The notes beneath the pieces were generated by a model. It saw only the letters and a program-made list of their open reading frames with translations. It was not told where the DNA came from and searched no databases. The translations under genes and the position numbers were made by a program. 64,000 nucleotides of DNA from Lacrimispora sphenoides JCM 1415 (GTDB lineage Bacteria; Bacillota; Clostridia; Lachnospirales; Lachnospiraceae). This document shows positions 16,609 through 25,757 of this stretch, piece by piece (position 1 is the stretch's first letter; each line of letters starts with the position of its first letter). The stretch covers positions 4,464,501-4,528,500 of the forward strand of contig NZ_LT630003.1 in assembly GCF_900105615.1 (NCBI RefSeq). Reading direction: 5' to 3'.

Positions 16609-17594
16609 TGGGAACAAATAAGAAAAGCAGAATCAAAATAAATGGTGACAAGATCGTACTGCTTGCGGCAATCGTGGTGGTATTTGGGCTTTTTACCTCT
16701 CTGAATAAGAACTTTCTTTCGGTTACGAACTTAATCAATATTCTTGTGGCGGCATCCCTTGTAGGGCTGGTGGCTGTGGGCCATACATATTTAATCATTG
16801 CAGGGCAGAATGACTTGTCCCCTGGCTCTGTGGCAGCGTTTTCCGGCGTTATGGCGGCTCTTTTAGTAGGCAAGGGAGTTCCTTTCGGGGTTGCGCTGAT
16901 TCTTACCATTGGCTGCGGGATTCTTATCGGATTTTTCAATTCCTTTATGGTGAACCGGATTCATCTGGAGGCCTTTATTGCAACCCTGGTGACCCAGTCC
17001 ATTATCAGAGGCTTTGCCTATATCATATGCGGCGGAAAACCGGTTTCCATCAGCAACAGGACCTTTCTCATCCTGGGAAAAGCAAGGATCTTAAACATTC
17101 CCCTTTCCGTATGGATCATGGTGATCTGTATCATCATCTTTGGCATCATACTTTCCAAAACGAAATTCGGAAGAAGCGTATACGCCATCGGCGGCAGCAT
17201 GGAAGCTGCCAGACTTGCAGGATTAAATCCCAAAAGGATCATTACCACCTGTTATGTGATGATGGGAATCCTCTGCTCCATCGGCGGGATCATCTTCGCG
17301 GCCCGTATGAATTCCGGCCAGCCTGCGGCTAATGTGAACCTGGAATTTGACGCTATTACGGCGGTTATTCTGGGCGGTGTTTCTTTCATCGGCGGAGTTG
17401 GAAATATGGGAGGAACCATCCTTGGAATCATACTGATCCAGTCCTTTAATACAGGTCTTACTATGGTAAATGTCCCCAGTTTCTGGCAGTTTGTGGCAAA
17501 GGGAGGGCTTCTCTTATTTGCCCTGGCAACAGACTATTTAAGAAAACAGAAAAGAGAGCGGGATTTACTGGCAGCATCCATGAAGAATTTATAA
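16608..17594 (+). CDS. Sugar ABC transporter permease (AraH/RbsC type)
   Basis: 328 residues with eight to ten hydrophobic helices. Family markers are GHTYLIIAGQNDLSPGSVAAFSG (RbsC-like), YAIGGSMEAARLAGLNPKR (the cytoplasmic coupling loop) and ILGGVSFIGGVGNMGGTILG near the C-terminus. It is the transmembrane channel of the CUT2 importer. It overlaps the ATPase stop by one base (TAATG), so translation is coupled. The binding-protein gene follows after a 66-base gap that holds one operator-like half-site. Confidence 0.93.
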   Translation: MGTNKKSRIKINGDKIVLLAAIVVVFGLFTSLNKNFLSVTNLINILVAASLVGLVAVGHTYLIIAGQNDLSPGSVAAFSGVMAALLVGKGVPFGVALILTIGCGILIGFFNSFMVNRIHLEAFIATLVTQSIIRGFAYIICGGKPVSISNRTFLILGKARILNIPLSVWIMVICIIIFGIILSKTKFGRSVYAIGGSMEAARLAGLNPKRIITTCYVMMGILCSIGGIIFAARMNSGQPAANVNLEFDAITAVILGGVSFIGGVGNMGGTILGIILIQSFNTGLTMVNVPSFWQFVAKGGLLLFALATDYLRKQKRERDLLAASMKNL

Positions 17595-17628
17595 CGTTCC
17601 AAAGGAAACCATCAGGTTTTCTGAAGAT

Positions 17629-17635
17629 AGAGCAA
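17629..17635 (+). promoter_or_regulatory. Single AGAGCAA half-site before the binding-protein gene
   Basis: One exact AGAGCAA occurs 26 bases before the lipoprotein start. No convincing partner is seen 21 bp upstream (ACCATCA). It may be chance or a weak site. Confidence 0.3.
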
Positions 17636-17660
17636 AAATTAAAACAGGAGGGTTTAAATC

Positions 17661-18719
17661 ATGAAAAAAACAGCAGCGATTATTTTGGCAGCAGCAATGG
17701 CAATGGGGTTAACAGCCTGCAGCGGATTTGACGATGCAAAGCCGGCGGAAACCACGACAGCAGGTACGGCAGAGACAACAACAGGCGGGACCCAGACGGA
17801 AGCAGGGGCAAAGGGTGTCGTTTATGGAATCTACAAGGCCGGGGATCAGACATGGTTCATTGACGAAGGGGCAGCGGCCCAAAAGGCAGTGGAAGAAAAG
17901 GGCGATGAATTTATCTATGTGGATGCAAAAATGAATCCGGAAGAATACTTAAAGGCCATTGACAATGCCATTGCAAATAAGGCAAAGGGGATCGTTACCT
18001 GTATCCCGGACCAGACCATGTCTCAGGCTGTGGTTGATAAATGCAAGGAAGCTGGCATCCCGATAGTATCAGCCGATGATGCGCTCCAGACGGAGTCAGG
18101 AGAAAAGATCGCTCCATGGGTGGGCATTAATGCATACGTAATCGGACAGGCCAACGGCCAGTGGCTGGCGGATTATGCCAATAATAATAATCTGGCAGAA
18201 GATCCGGAATGCGGGCTGATGATTCTGACCATGGATACGGTTTCCTCCTGTGTTCCCAGGGCTGAAGGAGAATTAGACAAGTTTACGGAAGTTTGCCCTG
18301 ATTTTCCGAAAGAGCGGATTTTCAAAGCCGATCATGACGGGACTACAGATAAGGGCAATGTAGCTGCTACATCAGTCATCACCGCCCATCCGGAAATCAA
18401 AAAGTGGCTGGTAACGGGAGCCAATGAAGAAGGTACGATCGGTGCAGTCCGTGCCTTGGAAAGCGCAGGATTAGATGCCAATGCAATTGCAGTAGGCCTT
18501 GGAGCTTATATGGCAAAAGATGAGTGGAACAATAAGGGAGCCGACGGAACCTGCATGAAGGCAGCAGCTTATTTCTCCTCTGATTCGGTAGGAGCAGGCT
18601 CGGTCAATGTATTATACGATGTGATCAGCGGAAAAGAGGTTCCTATAGAGACAGCCGTAGATGCGGTGATCGTTACCCCCGATAATTATAAGGAAGTGAT
18701 GGGGAAAGCAGCGGAATAA
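17661..18719 (+). CDS. Sugar-binding lipoprotein (L-arabinose-binding-protein-like)
   Basis: 352 residues. A lipoprotein signal with lipobox LTAC (Cys about 20) is followed by a Thr/Ala/Glu-rich linker and a type I periplasmic-binding fold. The pattern NAIDNAIANKAKGIV-like segment, KKWLVTGANEEGTIGAVRALE and the ending DAVIVTPDNYKEVMGK resemble AraF, whose tail reads similarly. It captures sugar outside the membrane and hands it to the permease. L-arabinose, or D-galactose which AraF also binds, is my best guess; substrate is inference. AACAGGAGGG precedes the start. Confidence 0.88.
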   Translation: MKKTAAIILAAAMAMGLTACSGFDDAKPAETTTAGTAETTTGGTQTEAGAKGVVYGIYKAGDQTWFIDEGAAAQKAVEEKGDEFIYVDAKMNPEEYLKAIDNAIANKAKGIVTCIPDQTMSQAVVDKCKEAGIPIVSADDALQTESGEKIAPWVGINAYVIGQANGQWLADYANNNNLAEDPECGLMILTMDTVSSCVPRAEGELDKFTEVCPDFPKERIFKADHDGTTDKGNVAATSVITAHPEIKKWLVTGANEEGTIGAVRALESAGLDANAIAVGLGAYMAKDEWNNKGADGTCMKAAAYFSSDSVGAGSVNVLYDVISGKEVPIETAVDAVIVTPDNYKEVMGKAAE

Positions 18720-18740
18720 ACCGATTGCCCGGTGATGAAA

Positions 18741-18775
18741 AAAAGCAGCCTCTGCAATGCAGGGGCGCTTTTTTC
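18741..18775 (+). terminator. Bidirectional terminator between transporter operon and araC-like gene
   Basis: The arms at 18743-18755 and 18759-18770 pair around an AAT loop with one bulged A. T runs flank both sides. It overlaps the end of the convergent regulator gene. Confidence 0.75.
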
Positions 18776-19622
18776 AGTTCCTGATAGAAAAACGGTATTC
18801 GGAAGGCGTGATTCCCGTCACTTTTTTAAAGGTGGTGCAAAAGCTGCTTTCACTGGTAAAGCCTGTGCTGAAGCATATGTCCTTGATGGAGATGTCCAGG
18901 GACTTTAAAAGGAACTTGGCATTGTTGACCCTGGCGGCGATCACATATTCGTGAGGTGAAAATCCGGATTCCTTTTTAAACAGCCGGCTGAAATAAAAGG
19001 GGCTTAAGGAAGCCTGATCCGCCAGATCCTTTAGGGTAAGAGGATCGGTCAGATGTTCGTTGATGTAGGCAATGGTGTCCTCAATGATGCTGGAAGAGAC
19101 GTTTTCAGAGCGCTCAAAGTCCCTGTTAACCAAAAGTTCCGTTAATATATTAACAATGTAATTGTTCAGCCAGGCCTCTTTGATGGAAATACACTCCCGA
19201 AACTGCAGATAAATTTTGTGCAGATATTTTTCCAGACGGTAGGTATCCCTCAGGGTAATGACCGGAGGGCCGCCGTCCAGGATCGCATCATAATATCCTG
19301 CCGCACCTATGCCGTCAAAATGGAGCCATTCCGCCTCCCAGCCCGTTGCCGTCCAGTAGGCGTGAGGTTCAAAGCAGTTTAGTATCACTACCTGCCCTTC
19401 GCCTGCATGAAAGACTCGTCCGCCTGTTTCAACCTGGCATTCTCCTCTCCGGATGAACATGATGAGGAAGCTGTCATAGGAATTCCGATGAAGGGAATAT
19501 CCGGGCTCGTACCGGAAAAGTCCCATGTTGATGGGATATAAGAAAATTCTTTTTGCAAGGGCACTGGGCGTATAAACATAATAATCCGACCCTGAGATGA
19601 CCCCGCGTTCTGTAGACAGCAT
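18774..19622 (-). CDS. AraC-family transcriptional regulator
   Basis: 282 residues. The N-terminal AraC-type cupin domain (about 35-110: PGYSLHRNSYDSFLIMFIRRGECQVE, GEGQVVILNCFEPHAY) binds the sugar signal. The C-terminal double helix-turn-helix (about 185-280) shows LTLKDLADQASLSPFYFSRLFKKESGFSPHEYV and SIKDICFSTGFTSESSFCTTFKKVTGITPSEYR. It is encoded among the transporter, mutarotase and DUF5107 genes. Direct repeats of AGAGCAA at 21-bp period occur in front of each unit, so it is the likely activator. AAAGGAGGG precedes ATG 19622. Confidence 0.92.
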   Translation of the reverse strand: MLSTERGVISGSDYYVYTPSALAKRIFLYPINMGLFRYEPGYSLHRNSYDSFLIMFIRRGECQVETGGRVFHAGEGQVVILNCFEPHAYWTATGWEAEWLHFDGIGAAGYYDAILDGGPPVITLRDTYRLEKYLHKIYLQFRECISIKEAWLNNYIVNILTELLVNRDFERSENVSSSIIEDTIAYINEHLTDPLTLKDLADQASLSPFYFSRLFKKESGFSPHEYVIAARVNNAKFLLKSLDISIKDICFSTGFTSESSFCTTFKKVTGITPSEYRFSIRN

Positions 19623-19652
19623 ATATGGGCCCTCCTTTCTTTTTATGAAACC

Positions 19653-19755
19653 ATTATAGAGAATAAACGGTAATTCGTCAATAAAAATTAGAGCAATTTT
19701 TATAAACTAGTAAGCAACTAAAGCTAATGAAAATCATGATAAAAGATTATATAGT
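19653..19755. promoter_or_regulatory. Divergent promoters and AraC-type operator D
   Basis: For the araC-like gene (minus) a TTGACG -35 (19681-19676), 17-base spacer and TATAAT -10 (19658-19653) form a strong promoter. For the DUF5107 gene (plus) TATAGT lies at 19750-19755. Between them AGAGCAA (19690-19696) and TAAGCAA (19711-19717) are 21 bp apart. The proximal half-site to -10 distance (39) matches that at operator B (38). Confidence 0.75.
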
Positions 19756-19785
19756 ATAAGCAAGAACTTAAAAGGAGGTCTAAGA

Positions 19786-22700
19786 ATGGAAGCAGTAAAA
19801 ATATGGGAGGAGTCCATCGTCATACCCACTTATGAGGTGGGGGAAGCGGATAAAAATCCGATGTTTCTGGAAAGCCGTGTTTATCAGGGAAGCTCAGGAA
19901 AAATTTACCCTTATCCTACCATTGAGAAGATCCATGATACCAGGACGGACAAAGCCTATCAGGCAGTCTGGCTGGAAAATGAATACTTAAAGGTAATGAT
20001 ACTTCCCGAGCTTGGCGGAAGAATCCAGCGGGCCTTTGATAAAACGAATCAATATGATTTCGTCTATTACAACCACGTCATAAAGCCAGCCCTGGTAGGG
20101 CTCTGCGGCCCCTGGATCAGCGGCGGGATTGAATTTAACTGGCCCCAGCACCACCGGCCGACCACTTATTCTCCTGTGGACTATATGCTGTTAGAACATG
20201 AGGATGGTTCTAAAACCTGCCGGGTCTGCGATGTGGACCAGATGTACGGAACCAAGGGGGAGGCCAGTTTCACCTTGCATCCCGGAAAAGCTTATATTGA
20301 GATAAAGGGCCAGCTTTACAACCCCACGCCAATGCCCCAGACCTTTTTATGGTGGGCAAACCCGGCAGTTCCGGTCAATGATTACACTCAGTCCATCTTC
20401 CCGCCGGATGTCCATGCCGTTATGGATCATGGGAAAAGGGATGTATCCCGTTTCCCCATTGCCACGGGAGTTTATTATAAGCATGACTACAGTGAAGGCA
20501 TTGATATTTCCCGTTATAAGAATATTCCGGTACCTACCTCTTACATGGCTGAAAAGAGTGAGTTTAACTTTGTAGGAGGATATGATTACCAGGTAGGGGC
20601 GGGAATTCTTCATGTGGCAGACCATCACATTTCGCCAGGAAAGAAGCAGTGGACCTGGGGCTGCGGGGATTTCGGAAAGGCCTGGGACCGGAATCTGACC
20701 GATGAGGACGGTCCTTACATTGAACTGATGACCGGTGTTTACACGGATAATCAGCCGGATTTTACCTGGTTAAAGCCTATGGAAGAAAAAACCTTTACCC
20801 AGTATTTCATGCCTTATAAAGCCGTTGGCCCTGTGAAAAACGCCTCCATTCACGCCGTTATAAACCTGGAGACAAGGGAAAATGAGATCCATATTGCTGC
20901 ATACGGAACCCAGGAGTATCCGGATGCGAGGATTCTGCTGACATACGGGAAGGAGACGCTTCTCGATGAAATTACCCTTCTTTCTCCAGTCCATACTTAT
21001 GAAAAGACGCTGCATACCGGCGTGGAGGATGAGACAAGGCTGACTCTAAAAGTACTTTCCGGTGAAAGGGAGCTGGTTTCCTACACCCCCTTAAAGAAGG
21101 AGGTTCCAAAGCTTCCAAGCCCTGCAAAAGCGGCCGATGATCCGGAAAAGATCATGACAAATGAAGAGTTATATCTTACTGGGCTTCATATCGAGCAGTA
21201 CCGCCATGCTACTTACAGACCGGATCCTTATTACATAGAAGGCTTAAAAAGGGATCCTGAAGATATCCGCATCAATAATGCCTATGGCTCCCTGCTCATG
21301 CGAAGAGGCTGCTTTGAGGAGGCAGAGGAACATTTCAGGAAGGCGTTAAAACGGGCTGTTCGGAAAAACCCCAACCCTTATGACTCTGAGCCTTACTACA
21401 ATCTGGGCCTGGCGCTTTTGTATCAGGGGAAGATTGAGGAAGCCTTTGATGCCTTTTATAAGGCTACGTGGTCAGGCGAGCAGCAGGAAATGAGTTTTTA
21501 TTATCTTTCCTGCATTGAATCCATGAGAGGAAATTATGAAAGTGCTCTGGAATTTGTGGAAAAGGGACTGGTGAGAAATTCACATAATGTAAAGGCCAGA
21601 GCCTTAAACGCCTATCTCTTACGCAGGCTGGACAGGACGGCAGAAGCCAGGGCTCTCATTGAGGAGAATTTGAAGGTGGACTCCTTTGACTATATATCCC
21701 GCTTGGAAGCAGCATATCTGGAGCCAGGACGTCAGGAGGAAATCCGGATGGAGATAAGCCGGATGGCCAGAGGCTTTCACGAAAACTACTTAATGGCAGC
21801 CAGACATTATGCAGAATTCGGTGCATACGAAGCCGCCGTCCAGACCCTGGAACAGTGCTCCGTGAAATGGCCCATGCTCTATTATTATAAAGCCTACTAT
21901 CTGAAGCTTATGGGAAAAGACGGATCTGAAGCTTTAAAAGAAGCTTTAGAGCAGGCAGAGAGGTGCAGCACGGATTACTGTTTCCCTAATAAGCTGGAGG
22001 ACATCTCAGTGCTTAAGTTTGCGGCGGAAAAGGATCTGGAAGGAGCCAACGCCAATTATTATCTGGGTAATTTATATTATGATAAGCTTCAGTATCATAC
22101 TGCCATTTCTTATTGGGAACAGTCTGCCCGGTTAAATCCCCGGTTCCCAACCGTGTGGAGAAATTTATCACTGGCTTATTACAACAAAGAAAAGGACAGG
22201 GAAAAGGCAAGAGAGGCCATGGAAAAGGCCTATGGCCTGAACCCGGCCGATGCAAGGATCTTTTTGGAATTGGATCAGCTTTACAAAAAGCTGGATATGC
22301 CCGTGGCAGAACGTCTGAAAAAGTATGAAGCTGCAAGAGATGTATTTATGAAGCGTGACGATCTGATGATTGAGTATGCGACGCTTTTAAATCTTTCGGG
22401 ACGTTACGGAGAGGCATATGAATTCATTATGAGCTATAAATTCCATCCATGGGAAGGCGGAGAGGGAAAAGTGACCGCCCAGTATGTGGTCTCCCTTGTG
22501 GAGTTGGCCAGGCAGGCTATGGATGCAAAGGATTGGGGCAGGGCGGAAGAATACCTGACAAATGCCCTGAAGTATCCGGAGAATCTGGGAGAAGGAAAGT
22601 TAGAAGGAACAAAGGACAATCATATCAATTATTATCTGGGTGTTGTCATGGAGAATCTGGGAAAGACTGAGGCAGCAAGAGCCTGTTATGAAGCGGCCAG

Positions 22701-23073
22701 TGTGGGAACGGATGAACCGGCAGGCATGATGTATTACAATGACCAGCCTGCGGATATGATTTATTACCAGGGGCTCGCTAAGGAAAAGCTGGGAAAACCG
22801 GTGGAGGCCAGGGCCAGGTTCTATAAGCTGCTGGATTACGGAGAACAGCATATGTTCGATAACATAAAGATTGAATATTTCGCCGTATCCCTGCCCGATT
22901 TCCTGATTTATGAAGATGACCTAGATAAGAAAAACAAAGCCCATTGCAACTATCTTACAGGGCTTGGAAAAATTGGGCTTGGAGATATAAAGGGGGCGAA
23001 GGAAGCTTTCATGGAAACCATACAGCTGGATAATGCCCATTTAAATGCATTCAGGTATATAAATATGATATAA
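19786..23073 (+). CDS. DUF5107 domain protein with long TPR array
   Basis: 1095 residues. The N-terminal ~370 residues match DUF5107, a mutarotase-like beta-sandwich (YLKVMILPELGGRIQRAFDK, ISGGIEFNWPQHHRPTTYSP, WTWGCGDFGKAWDRN). After about residue 460 come many tetratricopeptide-like helical pairs (INNAYGSLLMRRGCFEEAEEHFRKAL, YYNLGLALLYQGKIEEAFDAF, ANYYLGNLYYDKLQYHTAISYWEQSARLNP). No signal peptide, so cytoplasmic. DUF5107-TPR proteins accompany sugar transporters, and a carbohydrate-binding or enzyme role is likely but unproven. It shares the AraC-type operator with the transporter. AAAAGGAGGTC precedes ATG 19786. Confidence 0.88.
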   Translation: MEAVKIWEESIVIPTYEVGEADKNPMFLESRVYQGSSGKIYPYPTIEKIHDTRTDKAYQAVWLENEYLKVMILPELGGRIQRAFDKTNQYDFVYYNHVIKPALVGLCGPWISGGIEFNWPQHHRPTTYSPVDYMLLEHEDGSKTCRVCDVDQMYGTKGEASFTLHPGKAYIEIKGQLYNPTPMPQTFLWWANPAVPVNDYTQSIFPPDVHAVMDHGKRDVSRFPIATGVYYKHDYSEGIDISRYKNIPVPTSYMAEKSEFNFVGGYDYQVGAGILHVADHHISPGKKQWTWGCGDFGKAWDRNLTDEDGPYIELMTGVYTDNQPDFTWLKPMEEKTFTQYFMPYKAVGPVKNASIHAVINLETRENEIHIAAYGTQEYPDARILLTYGKETLLDEITLLSPVHTYEKTLHTGVEDETRLTLKVLSGERELVSYTPLKKEVPKLPSPAKAADDPEKIMTNEELYLTGLHIEQYRHATYRPDPYYIEGLKRDPEDIRINNAYGSLLMRRGCFEEAEEHFRKALKRAVRKNPNPYDSEPYYNLGLALLYQGKIEEAFDAFYKATWSGEQQEMSFYYLSCIESMRGNYESALEFVEKGLVRNSHNVKARALNAYLLRRLDRTAEARALIEENLKVDSFDYISRLEAAYLEPGRQEEIRMEISRMARGFHENYLMAARHYAEFGAYEAAVQTLEQCSVKWPMLYYYKAYYLKLMGKDGSEALKEALEQAERCSTDYCFPNKLEDISVLKFAAEKDLEGANANYYLGNLYYDKLQYHTAISYWEQSARLNPRFPTVWRNLSLAYYNKEKDREKAREAMEKAYGLNPADARIFLELDQLYKKLDMPVAERLKKYEAARDVFMKRDDLMIEYATLLNLSGRYGEAYEFIMSYKFHPWEGGEGKVTAQYVVSLVELARQAMDAKDWGRAEEYLTNALKYPENLGEGKLEGTKDNHINYYLGVVMENLGKTEAARACYEAASVGTDEPAGMMYYNDQPADMIYYQGLAKEKLGKPVEARARFYKLLDYGEQHMFDNIKIEYFAVSLPDFLIYEDDLDKKNKAHCNYLTGLGKIGLGDIKGAKEAFMETIQLDNAHLNAFRYINMI

Positions 23074-23093
23074 AATGGAGACAGAAAAGCAAT

Positions 23094-23141
23094 GGGAGGA
23101 GGGATGTTTTTATAACATCTCTTCCTCCCTCTTTCTTTTAT
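23094..23141 (+). terminator. Terminator after the DUF5107 gene
   Basis: GGAGGA (23095-23100) with GATGT (23103-23107) pairs with ACATC (23115-23119) and TCCTCC (23123-23128). A T-rich tail follows. The stem has small internal mismatches. Confidence 0.7.
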
Positions 23142-23188
23142 TTTTTGGTTTTTAAGTTCTTCAACGGCTATAACGACCCGTCCTCTTA

Positions 23189-23216
23189 TTTACAATTTAC
23201 TAAATTATGATATAAT
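23189..23216 (+). promoter_or_regulatory. Promoter of the pyrophosphatase operon
   Basis: TTTACA (23189-23194), 16-base spacer, TATAAT (23211-23216). The predicted transcript begins near 23223 and has a leader of about 190 bases before the gene. Confidence 0.7.
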
Positions 23217-23257
23217 GGGAATACTTCACAAAGAAAAAGCTTCATAAAATGAGGAGA

Positions 23258-23280
23258 CCCCGATTGACAGGCAATCGGGG
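23258..23280 (+). other. GC-rich leader hairpin without a T run
   Basis: CCCCGATTG (23258-23266) pairs perfectly with CAATCGGGG (23272-23280) around the loop ACAGG. No T tract follows, so it is not a simple terminator. It lies in the 5' leader of the pyrophosphatase gene. The remainder of the 343-base gap (23074-23416) is AT-rich and holds only the terminator and promoter described. Confidence 0.6.
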
Positions 23281-23416
23281 CAATTATGAAAAATCTATGT
23301 GCAATTTGACGATTAAATCAATTTGACTCATATATTTTCTATGTATTTAGTATAAAAAATATATATGAACGGAATATGAACGACCTGTAAACACATTATG
23401 AAAAAAGGAGGAAAGT

Positions 23417-25087
23417 ATGGGAGAAAATTATAAGAACAGAAAGACTATCGTAATAGGCCATAAAAATCCAGATACAGATTCCATCTGTTCTGCCATCTGT
23501 TATGCAAATCTAAAAAGAAAGCTGACCGGAGAAGAATATCAGCCAGGAAGGGCTGGTCACGTCAATGAGGAGACACAATTCGTGCTTCATTATTTTGAAG
23601 TGGAAGCGCCGGAGCTTGTGGAAAATGTGAAGACACAGGTCCGTGATATCGATATTCGTAAGACAAGAGGTGTTAAGAAAAACCTGTCCTTAAAAAAGGC
23701 CTGGAAACTGATGCAGGAAGCAAATGTAGTCACCATACCCACGGTGACCGAGGATGGGATGTTAGAAGGACTGATCACAGTAGGTGATATTGCCAAGTCC
23801 TATATGAACGTTTATGACAGCAGCATTTTATCAAAGGCAAATACCCAGTATGAAAATATTGTGGAAACCTTAGAAGGGGCCATGGTAGTCGGTGGAAAGG
23901 GCGAATATTTCAATCATGGCAAGGTCCTTATCGCAGCGGCCAATCCTGATATGATGGAATATTACATTTCCAAAGGCGACTTAGTGATCCTGGGGAACCG
24001 TTATGAATCCCAGCTATGCGCGATTGAGATGGAAGCGGCCTGCATCATTGTATGCGAAGGAGCAGCGGTATCCATGACGATCAAAAAGCTGGCTCAGGAG
24101 CGTGGCTGTACGGTCATGACCACCCCTTACGACACATATACGGCAGCCCGACTGGTGAATCAGAGCATTCCTATCAGCTACTTCATGACTACCGAAGGGT
24201 TGATTTCCTTTGAAGAAGACGATTATATTGATGAAATAAAAGATGTCATGGCAAGTAAGCGCCACCGGGATTTCCCGATTCTTGATAAGGATGGAAAATA
24301 CATGGGAATGATTTCCCGCCGGAATTTGCTTGGTGCAAAAGGAAAGCGTCTGATCCTGGTGGACCATAATGAGAAAACCCAGGCGGTGGAAGGCATGGAA
24401 AGTGCAGAAATTCTGGAGATCATTGATCATCACAGGCTCGGCACCGTAGAAACCATATCTCCTGTATTTTTCCGCAATCAGCCGGTAGGCTGTACAGCTA
24501 CCATCGTATATCAGATGTATATGGAAAATAGCATAGAAATTGAACCGAAGATTGCAGGCCTTCTGTGCAGCGCCATTATCTCAGATACGCTTTTATTCCG
24601 TTCCCCTACCTGCACGGAGTCTGATAAAAAGGCAGCTCTTGTCCTTGCGGATATCGCAGGGATCCAGGTGGAGAAATACGCTTCCTCCATGTTCGCGGCA
24701 GGAAGTAACCTAAAGGGAAAGACGGATGGGGAGATCTTTTATCAGGATTTCAAAAAATTCACACTTGGTAAGGTGTCCTTTGGAGTGGGACAGATCAGCT
24801 CCTTAAACGCCAGTGAACTGGATGAACTGAAGGACCGTATGCCTCCATACATGAAAAAAGCAAGAAAAGAGCATGGTGTAGACATGATGTTTTTCATGCT
24901 TACCAACATTCTGACGGAATCTACGGTTCTGTTATGTGAGGGTCAGGGAGCAAAACAGATGGTTCTCGGAGCTTTCCGCGCAGAGGAAGAGGAAGGGACG
25001 GCAGAAGACCATATCGTAAGTCTTCCCGGCGTGGTATCCAGAAAGAAACAGTTGATTCCTGGCATTATGCTGGCGGTTCAGGAATAG
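23417..25087 (+). CDS. ppaC: Manganese-dependent inorganic pyrophosphatase with CBS and DRTGG domains
   Basis: 556 residues. The DHH phosphoesterase N-terminus has IGHKNPDTDSICSAI, and the second part carries LVDHNE, IIDHHRLG (DHH motif) and CTATIVYQMY. A CBS pair with a DRTGG domain is inserted at about 70-310 (VVTIPTVTEDGMLEGLITVGDIAKSY ... DFPILDKDGKYMGMISRRNLLG). The DHHA2 domain is C-terminal. The enzyme hydrolyses PPi, and in characterised clostridial homologues the CBS-DRTGG insert binds adenine nucleotides. AAAAAAGGAGGAAAG precedes ATG 23417. Flavin reductase and shikimate kinase-like genes follow closely. Confidence 0.93.
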   Translation: MGENYKNRKTIVIGHKNPDTDSICSAICYANLKRKLTGEEYQPGRAGHVNEETQFVLHYFEVEAPELVENVKTQVRDIDIRKTRGVKKNLSLKKAWKLMQEANVVTIPTVTEDGMLEGLITVGDIAKSYMNVYDSSILSKANTQYENIVETLEGAMVVGGKGEYFNHGKVLIAAANPDMMEYYISKGDLVILGNRYESQLCAIEMEAACIIVCEGAAVSMTIKKLAQERGCTVMTTPYDTYTAARLVNQSIPISYFMTTEGLISFEEDDYIDEIKDVMASKRHRDFPILDKDGKYMGMISRRNLLGAKGKRLILVDHNEKTQAVEGMESAEILEIIDHHRLGTVETISPVFFRNQPVGCTATIVYQMYMENSIEIEPKIAGLLCSAIISDTLLFRSPTCTESDKKAALVLADIAGIQVEKYASSMFAAGSNLKGKTDGEIFYQDFKKFTLGKVSFGVGQISSLNASELDELKDRMPPYMKKARKEHGVDMMFFMLTNILTESTVLLCEGQGAKQMVLGAFRAEEEEGTAEDHIVSLPGVVSRKKQLIPGIMLAVQE

Positions 25088-25100
25088 GAGGCTGTCGTCA

Positions 25101-25757
25101 ATGAAAAAGAAAGAAACCAATGAATATAGAAAAACAAATGAAAATATAAAGACCGTAAAAAACAGCAGGGTTTCCTGGAAGCCTGGAAACATGCTTTATC
25201 CGGTTCCGGCGGTTATGGTGAGCTGCCAGAGGGAAGGGGAAAAACCCAATATCATTACCGTGGCATGGGCAGGAACCATATGTTCCACCCCGGCCATGCT
25301 GTCTATATCCATCCGCCCGGAACGGCATTCCCATAAAATCATAAAAGAAACCAGAGAGTTTGTGGTAAATCTGGTGACAAAGGATCTGGTGCGGGCGACC
25401 GATTACTGCGGGGTGAAGTCCGGCAGGGAAGTGGATAAATTTGCAGAAATGAGGCTGACGCCTTGTTCCCTGGAACATGTAAAAGCCCCCGGAATAGAGG
25501 AAAGCCCGGTGAATTTAGCCTGCAGAGTTGTGGAGATCAAGCCTCTGGGAAGCCATGACCTGTTTTTGGCAGAGGTGGTTGGAGTGACCGTAAACAGCCG
25601 GTACATGGACGAAAAAGGGAAGTTCCACCTTAATGATGCAGGACTTATATCCTATTCTCATGGGGAATATTTTGAACTGGGGAAAAAGCTTGGAAGTTTC
25701 GGCTATTCTGTGAAAAAGGCAGGAAAAAAGCCGTCGGGCAGGAGGAAAAACAAATGA
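25101..25757 (+). CDS. Flavin reductase-like FMN-binding protein
   Basis: 218 residues. The split-barrel flavin reductase fold is indicated by NMLYPVPAVMVSCQREGEKPNIITVAWAG, STPAMLSISIRPERHSHKIIKETREFVVNLV and a middle SGREVDKF segment. Clostridial members are often called flavoredoxin-like and use FMN for low-potential electron transfer. The C-terminus is very basic (KKAGKKPSGRRKNK). AGGAGG precedes ATG 25101, only 13 bases after the pyrophosphatase stop, and the 3' end overlaps the next gene by ATGA. Confidence 0.85.
   Translation: MKKKETNEYRKTNENIKTVKNSRVSWKPGNMLYPVPAVMVSCQREGEKPNIITVAWAGTICSTPAMLSISIRPERHSHKIIKETREFVVNLVTKDLVRATDYCGVKSGREVDKFAEMRLTPCSLEHVKAPGIEESPVNLACRVVEIKPLGSHDLFLAEVVGVTVNSRYMDEKGKFHLNDAGLISYSHGEYFELGKKLGSFGYSVKKAGKKPSGRRKNK

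Noticed and set aside
23258..23280. Hairpin as a transcription terminator
   Set aside because: No T run follows the perfect stem, and it lies downstream of a good promoter inside the leader.
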